NCBI RefSeq assembly: GCF_024385575.1
Contig: NZ_JANFMV010000001.1
Span: 3,625,681-3,689,680, forward strand
Length of the DNA stretch: 64,000 bases
Source: Rhizobium sp. NRK18
Lineage (GTDB): Bacteria > Pseudomonadota > Alphaproteobacteria > Rhizobiales > Rhizobiaceae
Reading direction: 5' to 3'
The notes beneath the pieces were generated by a model that searched no databases, had not been told where the DNA came from, and saw only the letters and a list, made by a program, of their open reading frames with translations. Shown piece by piece: positions 8,271 through 17,490 of this stretch (its first letter is position 1; the number at the start of each line of letters is the position of its first letter). Position numbers and translations under genes: made by a program.

Positions 8271-9080
8271 TCACACAGCCCAGCCGGCAGAGACGAGACC
8301 GAGCAACACGACCCCGAACACGATGCGGTAGATCGCGAACGCCGTGAAGCGATGGGTGCGGATATAGGTGAGCAGCCACTTGACGGCGATGAAGGCGGTG
8401 ATGGTGGAGACGACGAATGCGATCGCGAGTGCGGTCCAGTCCTCGCCCGGCGCGCCGCCATCCTTGAAGGTTTTCAGGAGCTCGTAGGCGCTGGCCGCAT
8501 ACATGGTCGGAATGCCGACCAGGAAGGCGAATTCGGTTGCCGCGGCGCGGCTGCCGGTGCCGGCAATCATGGCGATGAAGATGGTTGCGGCCGAACGGGA
8601 GGTGCCCGGAAAGACGCCCGCGACGACCTGTGCCAGACCGACCAGCAGTGCCACGGTCCAAGTGATGCGCCGGCTCTGCGGCCTTGTCGCCGCCACCCGC
8701 TCGGCAGCGATCATCCAGATGCCGCCGATGATCAGCGCCCAGGCGATCGGCGTGATGTTTTCCGGCAGTTCGAAGCCCATTTTCTTCACGATCAGGCCGA
8801 GAACAGCGGTGACCAGGAAGGCGGCTGCGAGCTTGAAGACATAATCGCGGATTTCGGGATCGCGCCAGCCGGTCAGGAACGACAGGATGCGCTTCCAGTA
8901 GATGAAGGTGACGGCGAGAATGGCGCCTGCCTGGATCACGATGTTGAACATGTCGGAGCGATGCCCCAGCCACTGTTCGGCAATGATGAGGTGGCCGGTC
9001 GACGAGATCGGCAGAAACTCGGTGATGCCTTCGATGACGCCAAGGATGATTGCGTCGATATAGCCCATCTCATGCTCCAT
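8271..9080 (-). CDS. uppP: Undecaprenyl-diphosphatase UppP (BacA)
   Basis: Membrane enzyme that dephosphorylates undecaprenyl pyrophosphate, recycling the lipid carrier for peptidoglycan and surface glycans; extra activity gives bacitracin resistance. The 269-residue protein has the first active-site motif EGITEFLPISSTGH at residues 17-30 and the second, PGTSRSAATI, near residue 174, with seven to eight transmembrane segments. Starts at Met1 and Met5 are both possible; the longer one is given. The gene faces the small stress protein convergently and is divergent from the glutathione transferase gene. Confidence 0.95.
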   Translation of the reverse strand: MEHEMGYIDAIILGVIEGITEFLPISSTGHLIIAEQWLGHRSDMFNIVIQAGAILAVTFIYWKRILSFLTGWRDPEIRDYVFKLAAAFLVTAVLGLIVKKMGFELPENITPIAWALIIGGIWMIAAERVAATRPQSRRITWTVALLVGLAQVVAGVFPGTSRSAATIFIAMIAGTGSRAAATEFAFLVGIPTMYAASAYELLKTFKDGGAPGEDWTALAIAFVVSTITAFIAVKWLLTYIRTHRFTAFAIYRIVFGVVLLGLVSAGWAV

Positions 9081-9410
9081 GTTCAGATGGTTTCAGAGCC
9101 CGGATCGGGGGCAATCCGGGGTATTCCCGAGGTTTGCTGGGATGTCGCCCCTCTCCCTGCTGCCTGCTATGCAACACGAAGCGGGAGTGCGGCTTACCAA
9201 ACGGCGGGCATGTCTCCCTTCCCGGCAATCATGGCCATTTGCAGGCGATGCCATGAAATGTCCATTTTCCGATGATTGATCGCCCCTGCATGAGACTGCC
9301 GGCGACGATCAGCGGTTCTTCCCTAATTCTTTCTTAATTCGCAGACGCTAAAAAGACTTTCCAAGACTTCATCACCCGTCATTCACTCCATCCGGCCAGA
9401 AAACGCACGC
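9081..9410. other. Intergenic region without a supported gene
   Basis: About 330 bases between divergent uppP and the glutathione transferase gene. Short open frames occur (for example 9079-9279), but none has a ribosome site or recognisable product. The half nearest the transferase gene is AT-richer (TTCTTTCTTAATTCG near 9328) and presumably carries its promoter. Confidence 0.6.
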
Positions 9411-10103
9411 ATGCCAGTTCTCTACCACCATCCGATGTCCTCGGCCTCCCGCTTCGTTCGACTGATCCTCGCCGAATATGGCTTTCAGGTGGAACTGATG
9501 GAGGAAAGGCCGTGGGAGAAGCGCAAGGAGTTCCTTTCGCTCAATCCGGCCGGCACCCTGCCCGTCTATGTCGACAACAGCATGCGGACGCTTTCCGGCG
9601 CCGGCGTCATTTCTGAATTCATGGACGAGACGCATGGCGCGCTGAAGCGCGACCGCCGTCTTCTGGCCGAAGATCCGTTCCAGCGCGCGGAAATCCGCCG
9701 GCTGATGGAGTGGTTCCTGCACAAGCTGGAAAGCGACGTGACCCGGCCGCTGGTGCGCGAGCGCGTCTACAAGCTGCAGATGCGTCCCGATGAAGGTGGC
9801 GGCGCGCCCGATTCGAAGGTGCTGCGCACCTCGCGGGCCAATATCCGCCAGCACATGAAGTATCTCACCTGGCTCGCCGGTTCCCGGCCATGGCTTGCCG
9901 GCAGCCGCATCAGCTACGCGGATCTCGCAGCCGCCTCCGCCGTTTCCATTCTCGACTATATGGGCGAGATCGACTGGGCCGAGGCGCCGGTCGCCAAGGA
10001 ATGGTACCAGAGGCTGAAGTCCCGGCCGTCTTTCCGGCCGCTTCTGACCGAGCGTGTACGCGGGCTGACACCTGTGTCACACTATGCCGATCTGGATTTC
10101 TAA
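9411..10103 (+). CDS. Glutathione S-transferase family protein
   Basis: A 230-residue protein with the thioredoxin-like N-terminal GST domain ([20 protein letters not shown]; the Ser pair near residues 10-11 is where the catalytic Ser/Tyr sits in many bacterial GSTs) and an all-helical C-terminal domain including the [17 protein letters not shown]-capping region near residue 165-180. Substrate unknown; such enzymes conjugate or reduce with glutathione. queG follows after only 14 bases, so the two and the downstream SDR gene probably form one transcript, a common rhizobial arrangement. Confidence 0.88.
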   Translation: MPVLYHHPMSSASRFVRLILAEYGFQVELMEERPWEKRKEFLSLNPAGTLPVYVDNSMRTLSGAGVISEFMDETHGALKRDRRLLAEDPFQRAEIRRLMEWFLHKLESDVTRPLVRERVYKLQMRPDEGGGAPDSKVLRTSRANIRQHMKYLTWLAGSRPWLAGSRISYADLAAASAVSILDYMGEIDWAEAPVAKEWYQRLKSRPSFRPLLTERVRGLTPVSHYADLDF

Positions 10104-10117
10104 CCGAGGGGCGGGCC

Positions 10118-11260
10118 ATCAGCCGGCAGGATGACAAGAGCCGGAAGCGCCGCGAAGCGCTGACCGCCTTTGTGCGCGCGGAGGCGAAGGCGCAGGGCTT
10201 CGACCTATGCCGGATCACGTCCGCAGCGCTGCCGGACGGGACGGCGGAAAACCTCCAGGCTTTCGTCAAAGACGGTCATCACGGCACCATGGCGTGGATG
10301 GCCGAGACGCTGGAGCGGCGCGGCGATCCGCGCACACTCTGGCCGGAGGCGCGCTCCATCGTGGTCCTGGCGATGAATTACGGGCCCGACGAAGATCCCC
10401 GCCGCCTGCAGGCGATGCCGGAGACGGCCGCCATTTCCGTCTATGCCCGCAATCGCGACTATCACGACGTCATCAAGGGACGGCTGAAGGAGATTGCGAC
10501 GCGCTTTGCCGCGCGCGCGGGCGAGGACGTGAAGGTGTTCGTCGATACGGCACCGGTAATGGAAAAGCCGCTGGCGGCCAAGGCCGGCATCGGCTGGCAA
10601 GGCAAGCACACCAATCTGGTGAGCCGCGCGTTCGGCTCCTGGCTGTTTCTCGGCTCGATGTTCACGACGGCGGAGCTAGACTGCGACGAGCCGGAGGTCG
10701 ATCATTGCGGCTCCTGCCGCGCCTGTCTCGACGCCTGTCCGACCAAGGCCTTCCCTGCCCCTTACCGCATCGATGCGCGCCGCTGCATTTCCTACCTCAC
10801 CATCGAGCACAAAGGACCGATAGACCGGGACCTGCGCACGCTGATGGGCAACCGCATCTACGGCTGCGACGACTGCCTGGCCGCCTGTCCGTGGAACAAG
10901 TTCGCCAAGGCCGCGAGCGAGATGAAGCTGAAGGCGCGCGACGATCTCGCGGCCCCGGAGATCGCCCAGTTCCTCGACTTCGATGACGCCCGCTTCCGCA
11001 GCTTCTTTTCCGGCTCGCCGGTCAAGCGCATCGGCCGCGACCGCTTCGTGCGCAACGTGCTGATCGCTGCCGGAAATTCCGGGGCAGCGGCGCTCGCGGC
11101 ACCCTGCAGGGCGTTGCTCGACGACGATGCGCCGGAGGTGCGCGGCATGGCAGTCTGGGCCTTGTCGCGACTGCTGTCCGGCGACGAGTTCCAGGCGCTG
11201 CGGACAAGGGCAGAGAACGAAACCGATCCGGACATCCTCAACGAATGGGAAAACGCATGA
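10118..11260 (+). CDS. queG: Epoxyqueuosine reductase QueG (apparent ATC start)
   Basis: Cobalamin-dependent iron-sulfur enzyme that reduces epoxyqueuosine to queuosine in tRNA. Two [4Fe-4S] motifs are visible: [12 protein letters not shown] near residues 196-207 and [13 protein letters not shown] near 249-261, followed by HEAT-like repeats at the C-terminus. No ATG, GTG or TTG precedes the conserved N-terminal helix. An in-frame ATC at 10118 follows GAGGGGCGGGCC with ideal spacing, and the residues after it match where family N-termini begin. The fallback is GTG 10172, without a ribosome site and cutting into the first helix. The stop overlaps the next gene's ATG (ATGA). Identity is sure; the start is inferred. 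Confidence 0.9.
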   Translation: MSRQDDKSRKRREALTAFVRAEAKAQGFDLCRITSAALPDGTAENLQAFVKDGHHGTMAWMAETLERRGDPRTLWPEARSIVVLAMNYGPDEDPRRLQAMPETAAISVYARNRDYHDVIKGRLKEIATRFAARAGEDVKVFVDTAPVMEKPLAAKAGIGWQGKHTNLVSRAFGSWLFLGSMFTTAELDCDEPEVDHCGSCRACLDACPTKAFPAPYRIDARRCISYLTIEHKGPIDRDLRTLMGNRIYGCDDCLAACPWNKFAKAASEMKLKARDDLAAPEIAQFLDFDDARFRSFFSGSPVKRIGRDRFVRNVLIAAGNSGAAALAAPCRALLDDDAPEVRGMAVWALSRLLSGDEFQALRTRAENETDPDILNEWENA

Positions 11261-12141
11261 TGCATGTGATGATTTTCGGCGCCGGCTTCTCCGGCAAGGC
11301 GATCGCAATGGCGATGCCCGAGGCGGCACGGATCTCCGGCACGACGCGGTCTGCCGAGAAGTTTGCCGCACTGTCCGAAAACCGCATGCAGCCTTTCCTG
11401 TTTGACGGCCGATCAATCAGCGAAGCCCTGTTGTCGGAACTGAAAAGCGTGACGCATCTGGTCCAGTCGATCGCCCCCGACGCCGAAGGAGACCCGCTCA
11501 TCAACCTGATCTCGACATGCGTTGGGAAAAGCGGGCTGAAGACGCTGATGCCCAACCTCGTCTGGACGGCCTATCTGTCGACCGTTGGCGTCTACGGCGA
11601 TCATGACGGCGCCTGGGTGGACGAGACGAGCGAATGCCGGCCCGTCTCGGCCCGCTCGCGCCAACGGGTCATGGCGGAAGATCAGTGGATGGCGGCCTGC
11701 GCGGCGGCCGGCCTGCCGCTGGCGATCCTGCGGCTCTCCGGAATTTACGGCCCAGGCCGCAATACCTTCCGCAACATCGAAAAAGGCACGGCGAGACGGC
11801 TGGTCAAGAAGGACCAGGTGTTCAACCGGATCCGGGTGGAAGATATCGGGGCGGCCGCCCGCTTTCTCGCCGACCGGATGGCCGACGGCATCTTCAACGT
11901 CACCGACGACGAGCCGGCGCCGCCGCAGGATGTCGTCCTCGAGGCCTGCCGCATCGCCGGCGTCGAGCCGCCGCCGGAACAGGATTTCGAGACCGCCGAC
12001 CTGACGCCGATGGCCCGTTCCTTCTACGGCGAGAACAAGCGCGTCTCCAATCGCAAGATCCGCGATATGGGATTTTCGTTCCGGTTTCCCGACTACCGAA
12101 TGTCGCTCAAGGACCTCTGGCCGGCTGAAAAACCGGACTAA
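11257..12141 (+). CDS. NAD-dependent epimerase/dehydratase (SDR) family protein
   Basis: A 294-residue extended SDR protein. The nucleotide-binding motif is [14 protein letters not shown] at residues 4-17; the active-site region reads [11 protein letters not shown] with SGIYGPGR downstream, but the usual YxxxK is degenerate (the Tyr is followed by variable sequence around [10 protein letters not shown]). It resembles the YeeZ-like group often found beside queG in rhizobia. ATG 11257 overlaps the queG stop, with GGGAAAACGC upstream, implying translational coupling. Substrate unknown. Confidence 0.82.
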   Translation: MMHVMIFGAGFSGKAIAMAMPEAARISGTTRSAEKFAALSENRMQPFLFDGRSISEALLSELKSVTHLVQSIAPDAEGDPLINLISTCVGKSGLKTLMPNLVWTAYLSTVGVYGDHDGAWVDETSECRPVSARSRQRVMAEDQWMAACAAAGLPLAILRLSGIYGPGRNTFRNIEKGTARRLVKKDQVFNRIRVEDIGAAARFLADRMADGIFNVTDDEPAPPQDVVLEACRIAGVEPPPEQDFETADLTPMARSFYGENKRVSNRKIRDMGFSFRFPDYRMSLKDLWPAEKPD

Positions 12142-12414
12142 AAGACAGCGTTCCGAAATTTTTTTCTGACAGATTGTCGCAGTTGCGACGGTAATTTCTT
12201 ACCCTTTGAAATTCGCCAAGCAACGTCTGATTTCATTAACGTTTTTGGGGAATATTTTACCCAGGGCGCCACGATACTGTATTTGGCGATAATCGATCCC
12301 CCGAGTATATCCAGTATATCGATCGGGGCAGCGGCACATTTTGGCCATCTTCTGGCTTTTTTGGTAGCCGCGAACGTACGGAACACGTCCCGTGTGAAAG
12401 GATTACCTATTTTG

Positions 12415-12774
12415 ATGAAACTGTCCCGCTCTATTGCCGCAGGCGCGGCGATGGCCGCTCTGGCTGTTGCTCTCTCCCCGGCAACATCGGCTGCAAGTCA
12501 ATGTGGAAAAGCATCCTGGTATGCTCTGCATTCGAAGACCGCCTCCGGCGAACGCATGAATCCCTCAGCCTTCACCGCCGCTCATCGCAAGCTGAAGTTC
12601 GGCACCAAGCTCAAGGTCACCAACGCCAAGAACGGCAAGAGCGTGATCGTCCGCGTCAACGACCGTGGTCCCTTCATCCGCGGACGGGTGATGGACCTTT
12701 CCAAGGGTGCCGCACAGAACATCGGCATGGTCAGCTCCGGCGTCGCCAAGATCTGTTACGACATCATCGAATAA
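12415..12774 (+). CDS. RlpA-like double-psi beta-barrel protein (minimal form)
   Basis: Secreted protein of 119 residues: signal peptide (MKLSRSIAAGAAMAALAVAL, cleavage after about residue 28) and then a single double-psi beta-barrel domain as in RlpA, with SWYALHSKTASGERMNP, the VRVNDRGPFIRGRVMDLSKGAA block containing catalytic-type Asp, and a C-terminal GMVSSG..KICYDII. RlpA proteins are septal lytic transglycosylases acting on denuded glycan strands; this one lacks the SPOR domain that targets RlpA to septa, so localisation may differ. ATG 12415 was chosen because the signal peptide starts there; AAAGGA lies 12 bases upstream. A strong terminator follows. Confidence 0.85.
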   Translation: MKLSRSIAAGAAMAALAVALSPATSAASQCGKASWYALHSKTASGERMNPSAFTAAHRKLKFGTKLKVTNAKNGKSVIVRVNDRGPFIRGRVMDLSKGAAQNIGMVSSGVAKICYDIIE

Positions 12775-12829
12775 TGCCCCTGCCGGCGGCGAAGACTTGC
12801 TCTTGCCGTCATTCATGGGTACGAGGCTC

Positions 12830-12886
12830 AACCTGACGTCCGGGATCGTTCCGATGAGGAATGGTTCCGGACGTCAGGTTTTTTGT
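12830..12886 (+). terminator. Strong intrinsic terminator after the RlpA-like gene
   Basis: Perfect 14-base arms AACCTGACGTCCGG (12830-12843) and CCGGACGTCAGGTT (12867-12880) with an inner TTCC/GGAA pairing in the 23-base loop, followed directly by a T-run. Confidence 0.9.
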
Positions 12887-12940
12887 TTGCCTTTTCCGCA
12901 ATGTTGAAAACACTTGTCGGAAGCATATCGGAGACATGCC

Positions 12941-14230
12941 ATGCGCCTGGGCGGAAGGCTTGCCGGAGCCATCGAAATTCTCGCCGACATCGAGACGCGC
13001 AGGCGTCCCGTTGCCGATGCGCTGAAGGATTGGGGCCTCGCCCACCGGTTCGCAGGATCCGGCGACCGGTCCGCGATCGGCAACATCGTCTATGACGCGC
13101 TCCGGATGAAGCTTTCGCATGCATGGCTGATGGACGACGACAGCGCGACGGCGCTCGGCTATGGCGTGCTGATCCGCCAGTGGGGCATGAGCCCGGAAAG
13201 CCTGGCGGTGGAATTCGACGGCGACCGGTTTGCGCCGCCGCCCTTCAGCGAGGCGATGGCGGCCGCCCTTTCGAGCCGCAAGCTTAGCGACGCGCCCGAA
13301 CACGTTCAGGGCGACATTCCCGACTGGGTGCTGCCTGCCTTCCGGACAAGCTTTGGAGACGACTGGCTGGCCGAGGCGCAGGCGCTCAATGGCCGGCCGT
13401 CGCTGGACCTGCGGGTCAACAGCCTGAAGGCGGATCGCGCCAAGGTGCTGAAGGCTCTCGACCGCGCCGGCGCGGAAGCCTGTCGGATTGCGCGGCTGGG
13501 GCTGCGCATTCCGCCCGGCGAAGGCCAGTCGCGGCTGCCGAACGTCACGGCCGAGCTTTCATTCCAGAAAGGCTGGTTCGAGGTCCAGGACGAAGGATCG
13601 CAGATCGTTGCGGACCTTGCCGGCGCATGCGAGGGCGAACAGGTGCTCGACTATTGCGCCGGCGGTGGCGGCAAGACGCTGGCAATGGCCGCATCCATGG
13701 GCAACAAGGGTCAGGTGCACGCCTTCGACGCCGACCGCAAGCGGCTGGCGCCGATCATCGAGCGGCTGAAGCGCGCCGGCACGCGCAACGTGCAGGTTCA
13801 CGACAACGAAAAGACACTGGCGCAACTCGGCGACCGCTTCGACCGGGTCCTGGTCGATGCGCCCTGCACCGGCACGGGCACATGGCGGCGCCGCCCCGAC
13901 ACCAAATGGCGGCTTTCCGAAAAGAACCTCGAGGAGCGCACCGGCCAGCAGGCCGCAGTCCTGGAGGCTGCGGCGAAATTCGTGCGGCCCGGCGGCAAGC
14001 TCGTCTATATCACCTGTTCGATCCTGCCCGAGGAAAACGAGAAGCAGGTTGCCAACTTCCTCGAAAGCCACCCGCAGTTTTCGGCGGTTCAGGCCATGCC
14101 GGTGTGGTCCGGCCTCTTTGGCGACGACGCGCCGCGTCCGCATTCGAGCGACGGCAAAAGCCTGACGCTGACGCCGGCATCGACCGATACCGACGGATTC
14201 TTCTTTTCCATGCTGGAACGGCGTGGCTGA
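12941..14230 (+). CDS. RsmB-family rRNA/tRNA cytosine-C5 methyltransferase
   Basis: SAM-dependent RNA m5C methyltransferase of the RsmB/NOL1/NOP2 (Sun) family, 429 residues. After an NusB-like N-terminal helical region come motif I VLDYCAGGGGKT near residues 233-244, DAPCTGTGTWRR with the releasing cysteine near 307, and YITCSILPEEN with the catalytic cysteine near 359. Both cysteines are present, so an active enzyme is expected. ATG 12941 has GGAGAC seven bases upstream; the open frame to 12914 is not needed. Whether it modifies 16S C967 like E. coli RsmB cannot be read from sequence. Monocistronic by context. Confidence 0.9.
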   Translation: MRLGGRLAGAIEILADIETRRRPVADALKDWGLAHRFAGSGDRSAIGNIVYDALRMKLSHAWLMDDDSATALGYGVLIRQWGMSPESLAVEFDGDRFAPPPFSEAMAAALSSRKLSDAPEHVQGDIPDWVLPAFRTSFGDDWLAEAQALNGRPSLDLRVNSLKADRAKVLKALDRAGAEACRIARLGLRIPPGEGQSRLPNVTAELSFQKGWFEVQDEGSQIVADLAGACEGEQVLDYCAGGGGKTLAMAASMGNKGQVHAFDADRKRLAPIIERLKRAGTRNVQVHDNEKTLAQLGDRFDRVLVDAPCTGTGTWRRRPDTKWRLSEKNLEERTGQQAAVLEAAAKFVRPGGKLVYITCSILPEENEKQVANFLESHPQFSAVQAMPVWSGLFGDDAPRPHSSDGKSLTLTPASTDTDGFFFSMLERRG

Positions 14231-14414
14231 GACTTTCGTCGCATGCCGACAGGCGCGGTTTGCCGACGCCTGGATGGCCTGCGGCGGCGACAATTCGCAG
14301 GCCCGGAATTTTTCCCGCTAATATAACTAGATTATTTGACACCAGTTTAATTTTGCGCGAAGAACGGGCTCCACATCAGGGGACTATGGCTTGCAAGAGC
14401 TGAAAGGAGAGATC

Positions 14415-15896
14415 ATGACCCGGACGAGATCCATCGCCGCCACGCTGGCGCTTCTGGCCGCCTCGGTGGCTTTCGTGCTGCCGGCCGGCGCAGAAGAGCC
14501 GAAGCCCGCAGCAGCGCAGGAAACGCCTGCCGCAGCGGCGACCGCCGACACGACCGCCCAGACGCCTGCCGAAGACACCGCTGCGAAGGCCGCTGCCGAA
14601 GCGGAAGCCAAGGCGACCGCGGAAGCCGAGGCCAAGGCAGCCGCCGAGAAGGAAGCGCAGGCCGCCGCTCAGAAGGTCAAGGACGAAGCTCTTGCCAAGC
14701 AGGAAGCAGATGTCGTCAACCACTACATCGAGCTGGCGCGCGCCAAATACGGCGACGCTCTGGAAACCGCCAAGGCGCTTGATGCCGCCATCGACGCCTT
14801 CCTGACGCAGCCCAGCAAGGAAACCCAGGACGCCGCCAAGGCCGCCTGGATTGCCGCCCGCGTCCCCTATCAGCAGACGGAAGTCTACCGCTTTGGCCAT
14901 GCCCCCATCGACGACTGGGAAGGCGACGTCAATGCCTGGCCGCTCGACGAAGGCCTGATCGACTATGTCGACGCCTCCTACGGCACCGAGAGCGACGAGA
15001 ACCCACTCTACACGGCCAATGTGATCGCCAACAAGACGATCAAGATCAACGGCGCCGATGTCGACGTTTCGGTCATCACCCCCGACCTCCTGAAGAACAC
15101 GCTGAAGGAAGCCGGCGGCGTCGAGGCCAATGTCTCGACCGGCTATCACGCCATCGAATTCCTGCTCTGGGGCCAGGATCTGCACGGCACCGGACCCGGC
15201 GCCGGCGAGCGTCCCTATACCGACTATGTTATCGGCGACGGCTGCACGCACGCCAATTGCGACCGCCGCGCCGCCTATCTGAAGGCTGCCTCGACACTGC
15301 TCGTCATCGACCTTGAGGAAGCGGTCGCCATGTGGGCGCCGGACGGCGCTGCCGCCGGACCGGACCTTGCCGATCCGAAGGTGGGCATTACCGCTCTCCT
15401 GACCGGCATGGGTTCGCTCTCTTACGGCGAGCTTGCCGGCGAGCGCATGAAGCTCGGCCTGCTGCTGCACGATCCGGAAGAAGAGCATGATTGCTTCTCC
15501 GACAACACCTATAACTCGCATCTCAACGATGCGATCGGCATCGCTTCGGCCTATACCGGCGAATACACCCGTCCGGACGGCACCAAGATGACCGGCCCGT
15601 CGCTTTCGGCCCTGGTCGCGACCATCGATCCGGCGCTCGACGAAGAGATGCGGACCAAGCTGAACACGACGCTCGACGCCATGCACAAGATGGCCGAGCG
15701 CGGCGAAAAGGTCGAGAAGTACGACCAGATGATCGCCGAGGGCAACACCGAGGGCAACGCCGTCGTGCAGGCGGCCATCGATGGCCTGATGGATCAGACC
15801 AAGACGATCCAGCGCGTCATCGCCGCCCTGAACCTCGGCAATATCGAGCTCGAAGGTTCCGACAGCCTCGACTCGCCGAACGCCGTCTTCCAGTAA
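14415..15896 (+). CDS. Imelysin family iron-regulated protein with long Ala/Glu linker
   Basis: Periplasmic imelysin (peptidase M75, IrpA-like) of 493 residues, a family tied to iron uptake. Signal peptide ends near residue 27 (PAGAEE). Residues about 30-95 are a low-complexity stretch of Ala, Glu and Lys predicted to form a long helix or coiled coil, unusual for the family. The imelysin domain follows and carries the signature GxHxxE as GYHAIE at residues 243-248. The ATG has AAAGGAGAG upstream. First gene of a four-gene set with a di-heme oxidoreductase, a second imelysin and a DUF1513 protein, a conserved cluster suggesting iron oxidation and capture. No convincing Irr, RirA or Fur site was found upstream. 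Confidence 0.9.
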   Translation: MTRTRSIAATLALLAASVAFVLPAGAEEPKPAAAQETPAAAATADTTAQTPAEDTAAKAAAEAEAKATAEAEAKAAAEKEAQAAAQKVKDEALAKQEADVVNHYIELARAKYGDALETAKALDAAIDAFLTQPSKETQDAAKAAWIAARVPYQQTEVYRFGHAPIDDWEGDVNAWPLDEGLIDYVDASYGTESDENPLYTANVIANKTIKINGADVDVSVITPDLLKNTLKEAGGVEANVSTGYHAIEFLLWGQDLHGTGPGAGERPYTDYVIGDGCTHANCDRRAAYLKAASTLLVIDLEEAVAMWAPDGAAAGPDLADPKVGITALLTGMGSLSYGELAGERMKLGLLLHDPEEEHDCFSDNTYNSHLNDAIGIASAYTGEYTRPDGTKMTGPSLSALVATIDPALDEEMRTKLNTTLDAMHKMAERGEKVEKYDQMIAEGNTEGNAVVQAAIDGLMDQTKTIQRVIAALNLGNIELEGSDSLDSPNAVFQ

Positions 15897-15906
15897 TCAG
15901 CCAAGG

Positions 15907-15938
15907 GAAGCCGGCCCTGCGACAACGGGGCCGGCTTC
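15907..15938 (+). terminator. GC-rich hairpin between imelysin and di-heme oxidoreductase genes
   Basis: Perfect 11-base arms GAAGCCGGCCC (15907-15917) and GGGCCGGCTTC (15928-15938) with a 10-base loop, ending ten bases before the next ATG. The tail GACTTT is only weakly T-rich, so it may act as a partial terminator or mRNA-stabilising stem that sets unequal expression of the two genes. Confidence 0.6.
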
Positions 15939-15948
15939 GACTTTCGAC

Positions 15949-17490
15949 ATGAACCTCCGTCCGGGCCGTTTCATCGCTTTGTGCCTGTTTGCCGGCGCGG
16001 CGGCCCCGTCTGTCCTCTTTGCCGCTTCGGCGGAGGAACTCCCCTTCCCGTCCAAACGGACCGATCTCGACGCTGCCGATCTGGCCCGCGTTTCCGGCGT
16101 CACCCGGCCGACCACCGACTTTTCCCGCCCCGAGACCTTCGAGGCCATGCAGGGCGGTGCGCTGACGTCGCGCGAAGCCGTCGGCCGCAATGCCTTTTCG
16201 CAGCCGTCCGCCAACCTCGAAGGCGACCAGCCTCTGGATTTCCAGCTCGGCAACGCCCTGTTTCGTAAGTTCTGGGTGGCCTCGCCGTCGTCGACGCAGG
16301 CGTCCGACGGGCTGGGGCCGCTCTATAACGCCCGCTCCTGTCAGAGCTGCCATCTGAACGACGGCCGCGGCCAGCCGCCGCGCGCCGACGGCGATGCCAC
16401 GTCGATGTTCCTGCGGCTGGCGCGACCGGCGGAAACGGAGAAGGAGCGAGCGGCACTTGCCGATCATCTGGCTCTGAATTTTCCCGATCCCGTCTATGGC
16501 AAGCAATTGCAGGACGTCGCCGTGCCCGGGATTGCCGCGGAAGGCAAGGTCGCGGTCAGCTACACGGAAGAGACCGTGACGCTTGCCGGCGACGAAACGG
16601 TCAGCCTGCGCAAACCGCATTACGAGGCGACCGATCTGGCCTATGGACCGCTGTCCAAAGCGACTACCATTTCGGCGCGCGTGACGCAGCCGATGCTGGG
16701 GCTCGGCCTGATCGAGGCGATCGCCGATGCCGACATCCTCGCCCATGCCGATCCCGACGACGCGGATGGCGACGGCATTTCCGGCAAGGCCTCGATCGTC
16801 CGCGACCATCTGAGCGGCAAGATCGCCATCGGCCGTTTCGGCTGGAAGGCGCAGAACGCCAGCGTGCGTGACCAGGCGGCCGATGCCCTTTCCGGAGACA
16901 TCGGCATTTCCTCTCCCGACCGGCCGGACCCCTATGGCGACTGCACGACGGCGGAGACCGCATGCCGGACGGCCGCCAACGGCGTTCAGTTGCGGCTTGG
17001 CAAGACCGAAGCGCCGCCACCGGTGCTCGATCTCATCACCTTCTATTCGGAGAACCTTGCGGTACCGGCAAGGCGCGACGTGGATGCCCCCGCGGTGCTT
17101 CGCGGCAAGCAGGCCTTCTACCAGGCGGGCTGTGCGGCCTGTCATACCCCGAAGTTCGTCACCCGCCGCGACGCAGGCAGCGCTGTGCAATCGTTCCAGC
17201 TGATCTGGCCCTATTCCGATTTCCTGCTGCACGACATGGGAGACGGCCTTGCAGACGGACAGCAGGTGGGATCGGCGAACGGAAGGGAGTGGCGCACGCA
17301 GCCGCTTTGGGGTATCGGACTAACCGAGACCGTCAGCGGACATAGCTTCTTCCTGCATGACGGCCGCGCCCGCAATCTGACGGAGGCGATCCTCTGGCAT
17401 GGGGGCGAGGCGCAGGCGGCCAGGGACGCGTTTGCCGATCTGGCGCCGGACGAGAGAAAATCGCTACTGACATTCCTGGAGTCGCTTTGA
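15949..17490 (+). CDS. Di-heme oxidoreductase (DUF1111) family c-type cytochrome
   Basis: Periplasmic protein of 513 residues with a signal peptide (LCLFAGAAAPSVLFAAS) and two c-type haem motifs: CQSCH near residue 131 and CAACH near 395. The family is called di-haem oxidoreductase or 'thiol oxidoreductase' and resembles bacterial di-haem peroxidases; in imelysin clusters it is thought to handle iron redox. The arrangement of one haem in each half and a Ca-loop-like DPDDADGDGISG segment near residue 265 fit. No Shine-Dalgarno is visible before ATG 15949, which lies just after a hairpin. The stop overlaps the next gene by one base (TGATG). Confidence 0.88.
   Translation: MNLRPGRFIALCLFAGAAAPSVLFAASAEELPFPSKRTDLDAADLARVSGVTRPTTDFSRPETFEAMQGGALTSREAVGRNAFSQPSANLEGDQPLDFQLGNALFRKFWVASPSSTQASDGLGPLYNARSCQSCHLNDGRGQPPRADGDATSMFLRLARPAETEKERAALADHLALNFPDPVYGKQLQDVAVPGIAAEGKVAVSYTEETVTLAGDETVSLRKPHYEATDLAYGPLSKATTISARVTQPMLGLGLIEAIADADILAHADPDDADGDGISGKASIVRDHLSGKIAIGRFGWKAQNASVRDQAADALSGDIGISSPDRPDPYGDCTTAETACRTAANGVQLRLGKTEAPPPVLDLITFYSENLAVPARRDVDAPAVLRGKQAFYQAGCAACHTPKFVTRRDAGSAVQSFQLIWPYSDFLLHDMGDGLADGQQVGSANGREWRTQPLWGIGLTETVSGHSFFLHDGRARNLTEAILWHGGEAQAARDAFADLAPDERKSLLTFLESL

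Noticed and set aside
10172..10174. GTG as start of queG
   Set aside because: It has no ribosome site and removes the first conserved helix; kept only as fallback to ATC 10118.
14231..14414. Irr, RirA or Fur box before the imelysin operon
   Set aside because: AT-rich words occur near 14321-14352, but no inverted repeat close to ICE or TGA-N9-TCA was found.
15817..17232. 471-codon minus-strand open frame opposite the di-haem oxidoreductase gene
   Set aside because: The plus strand has signal peptide and two haem motifs; the antisense product is Arg-rich without family resemblance.
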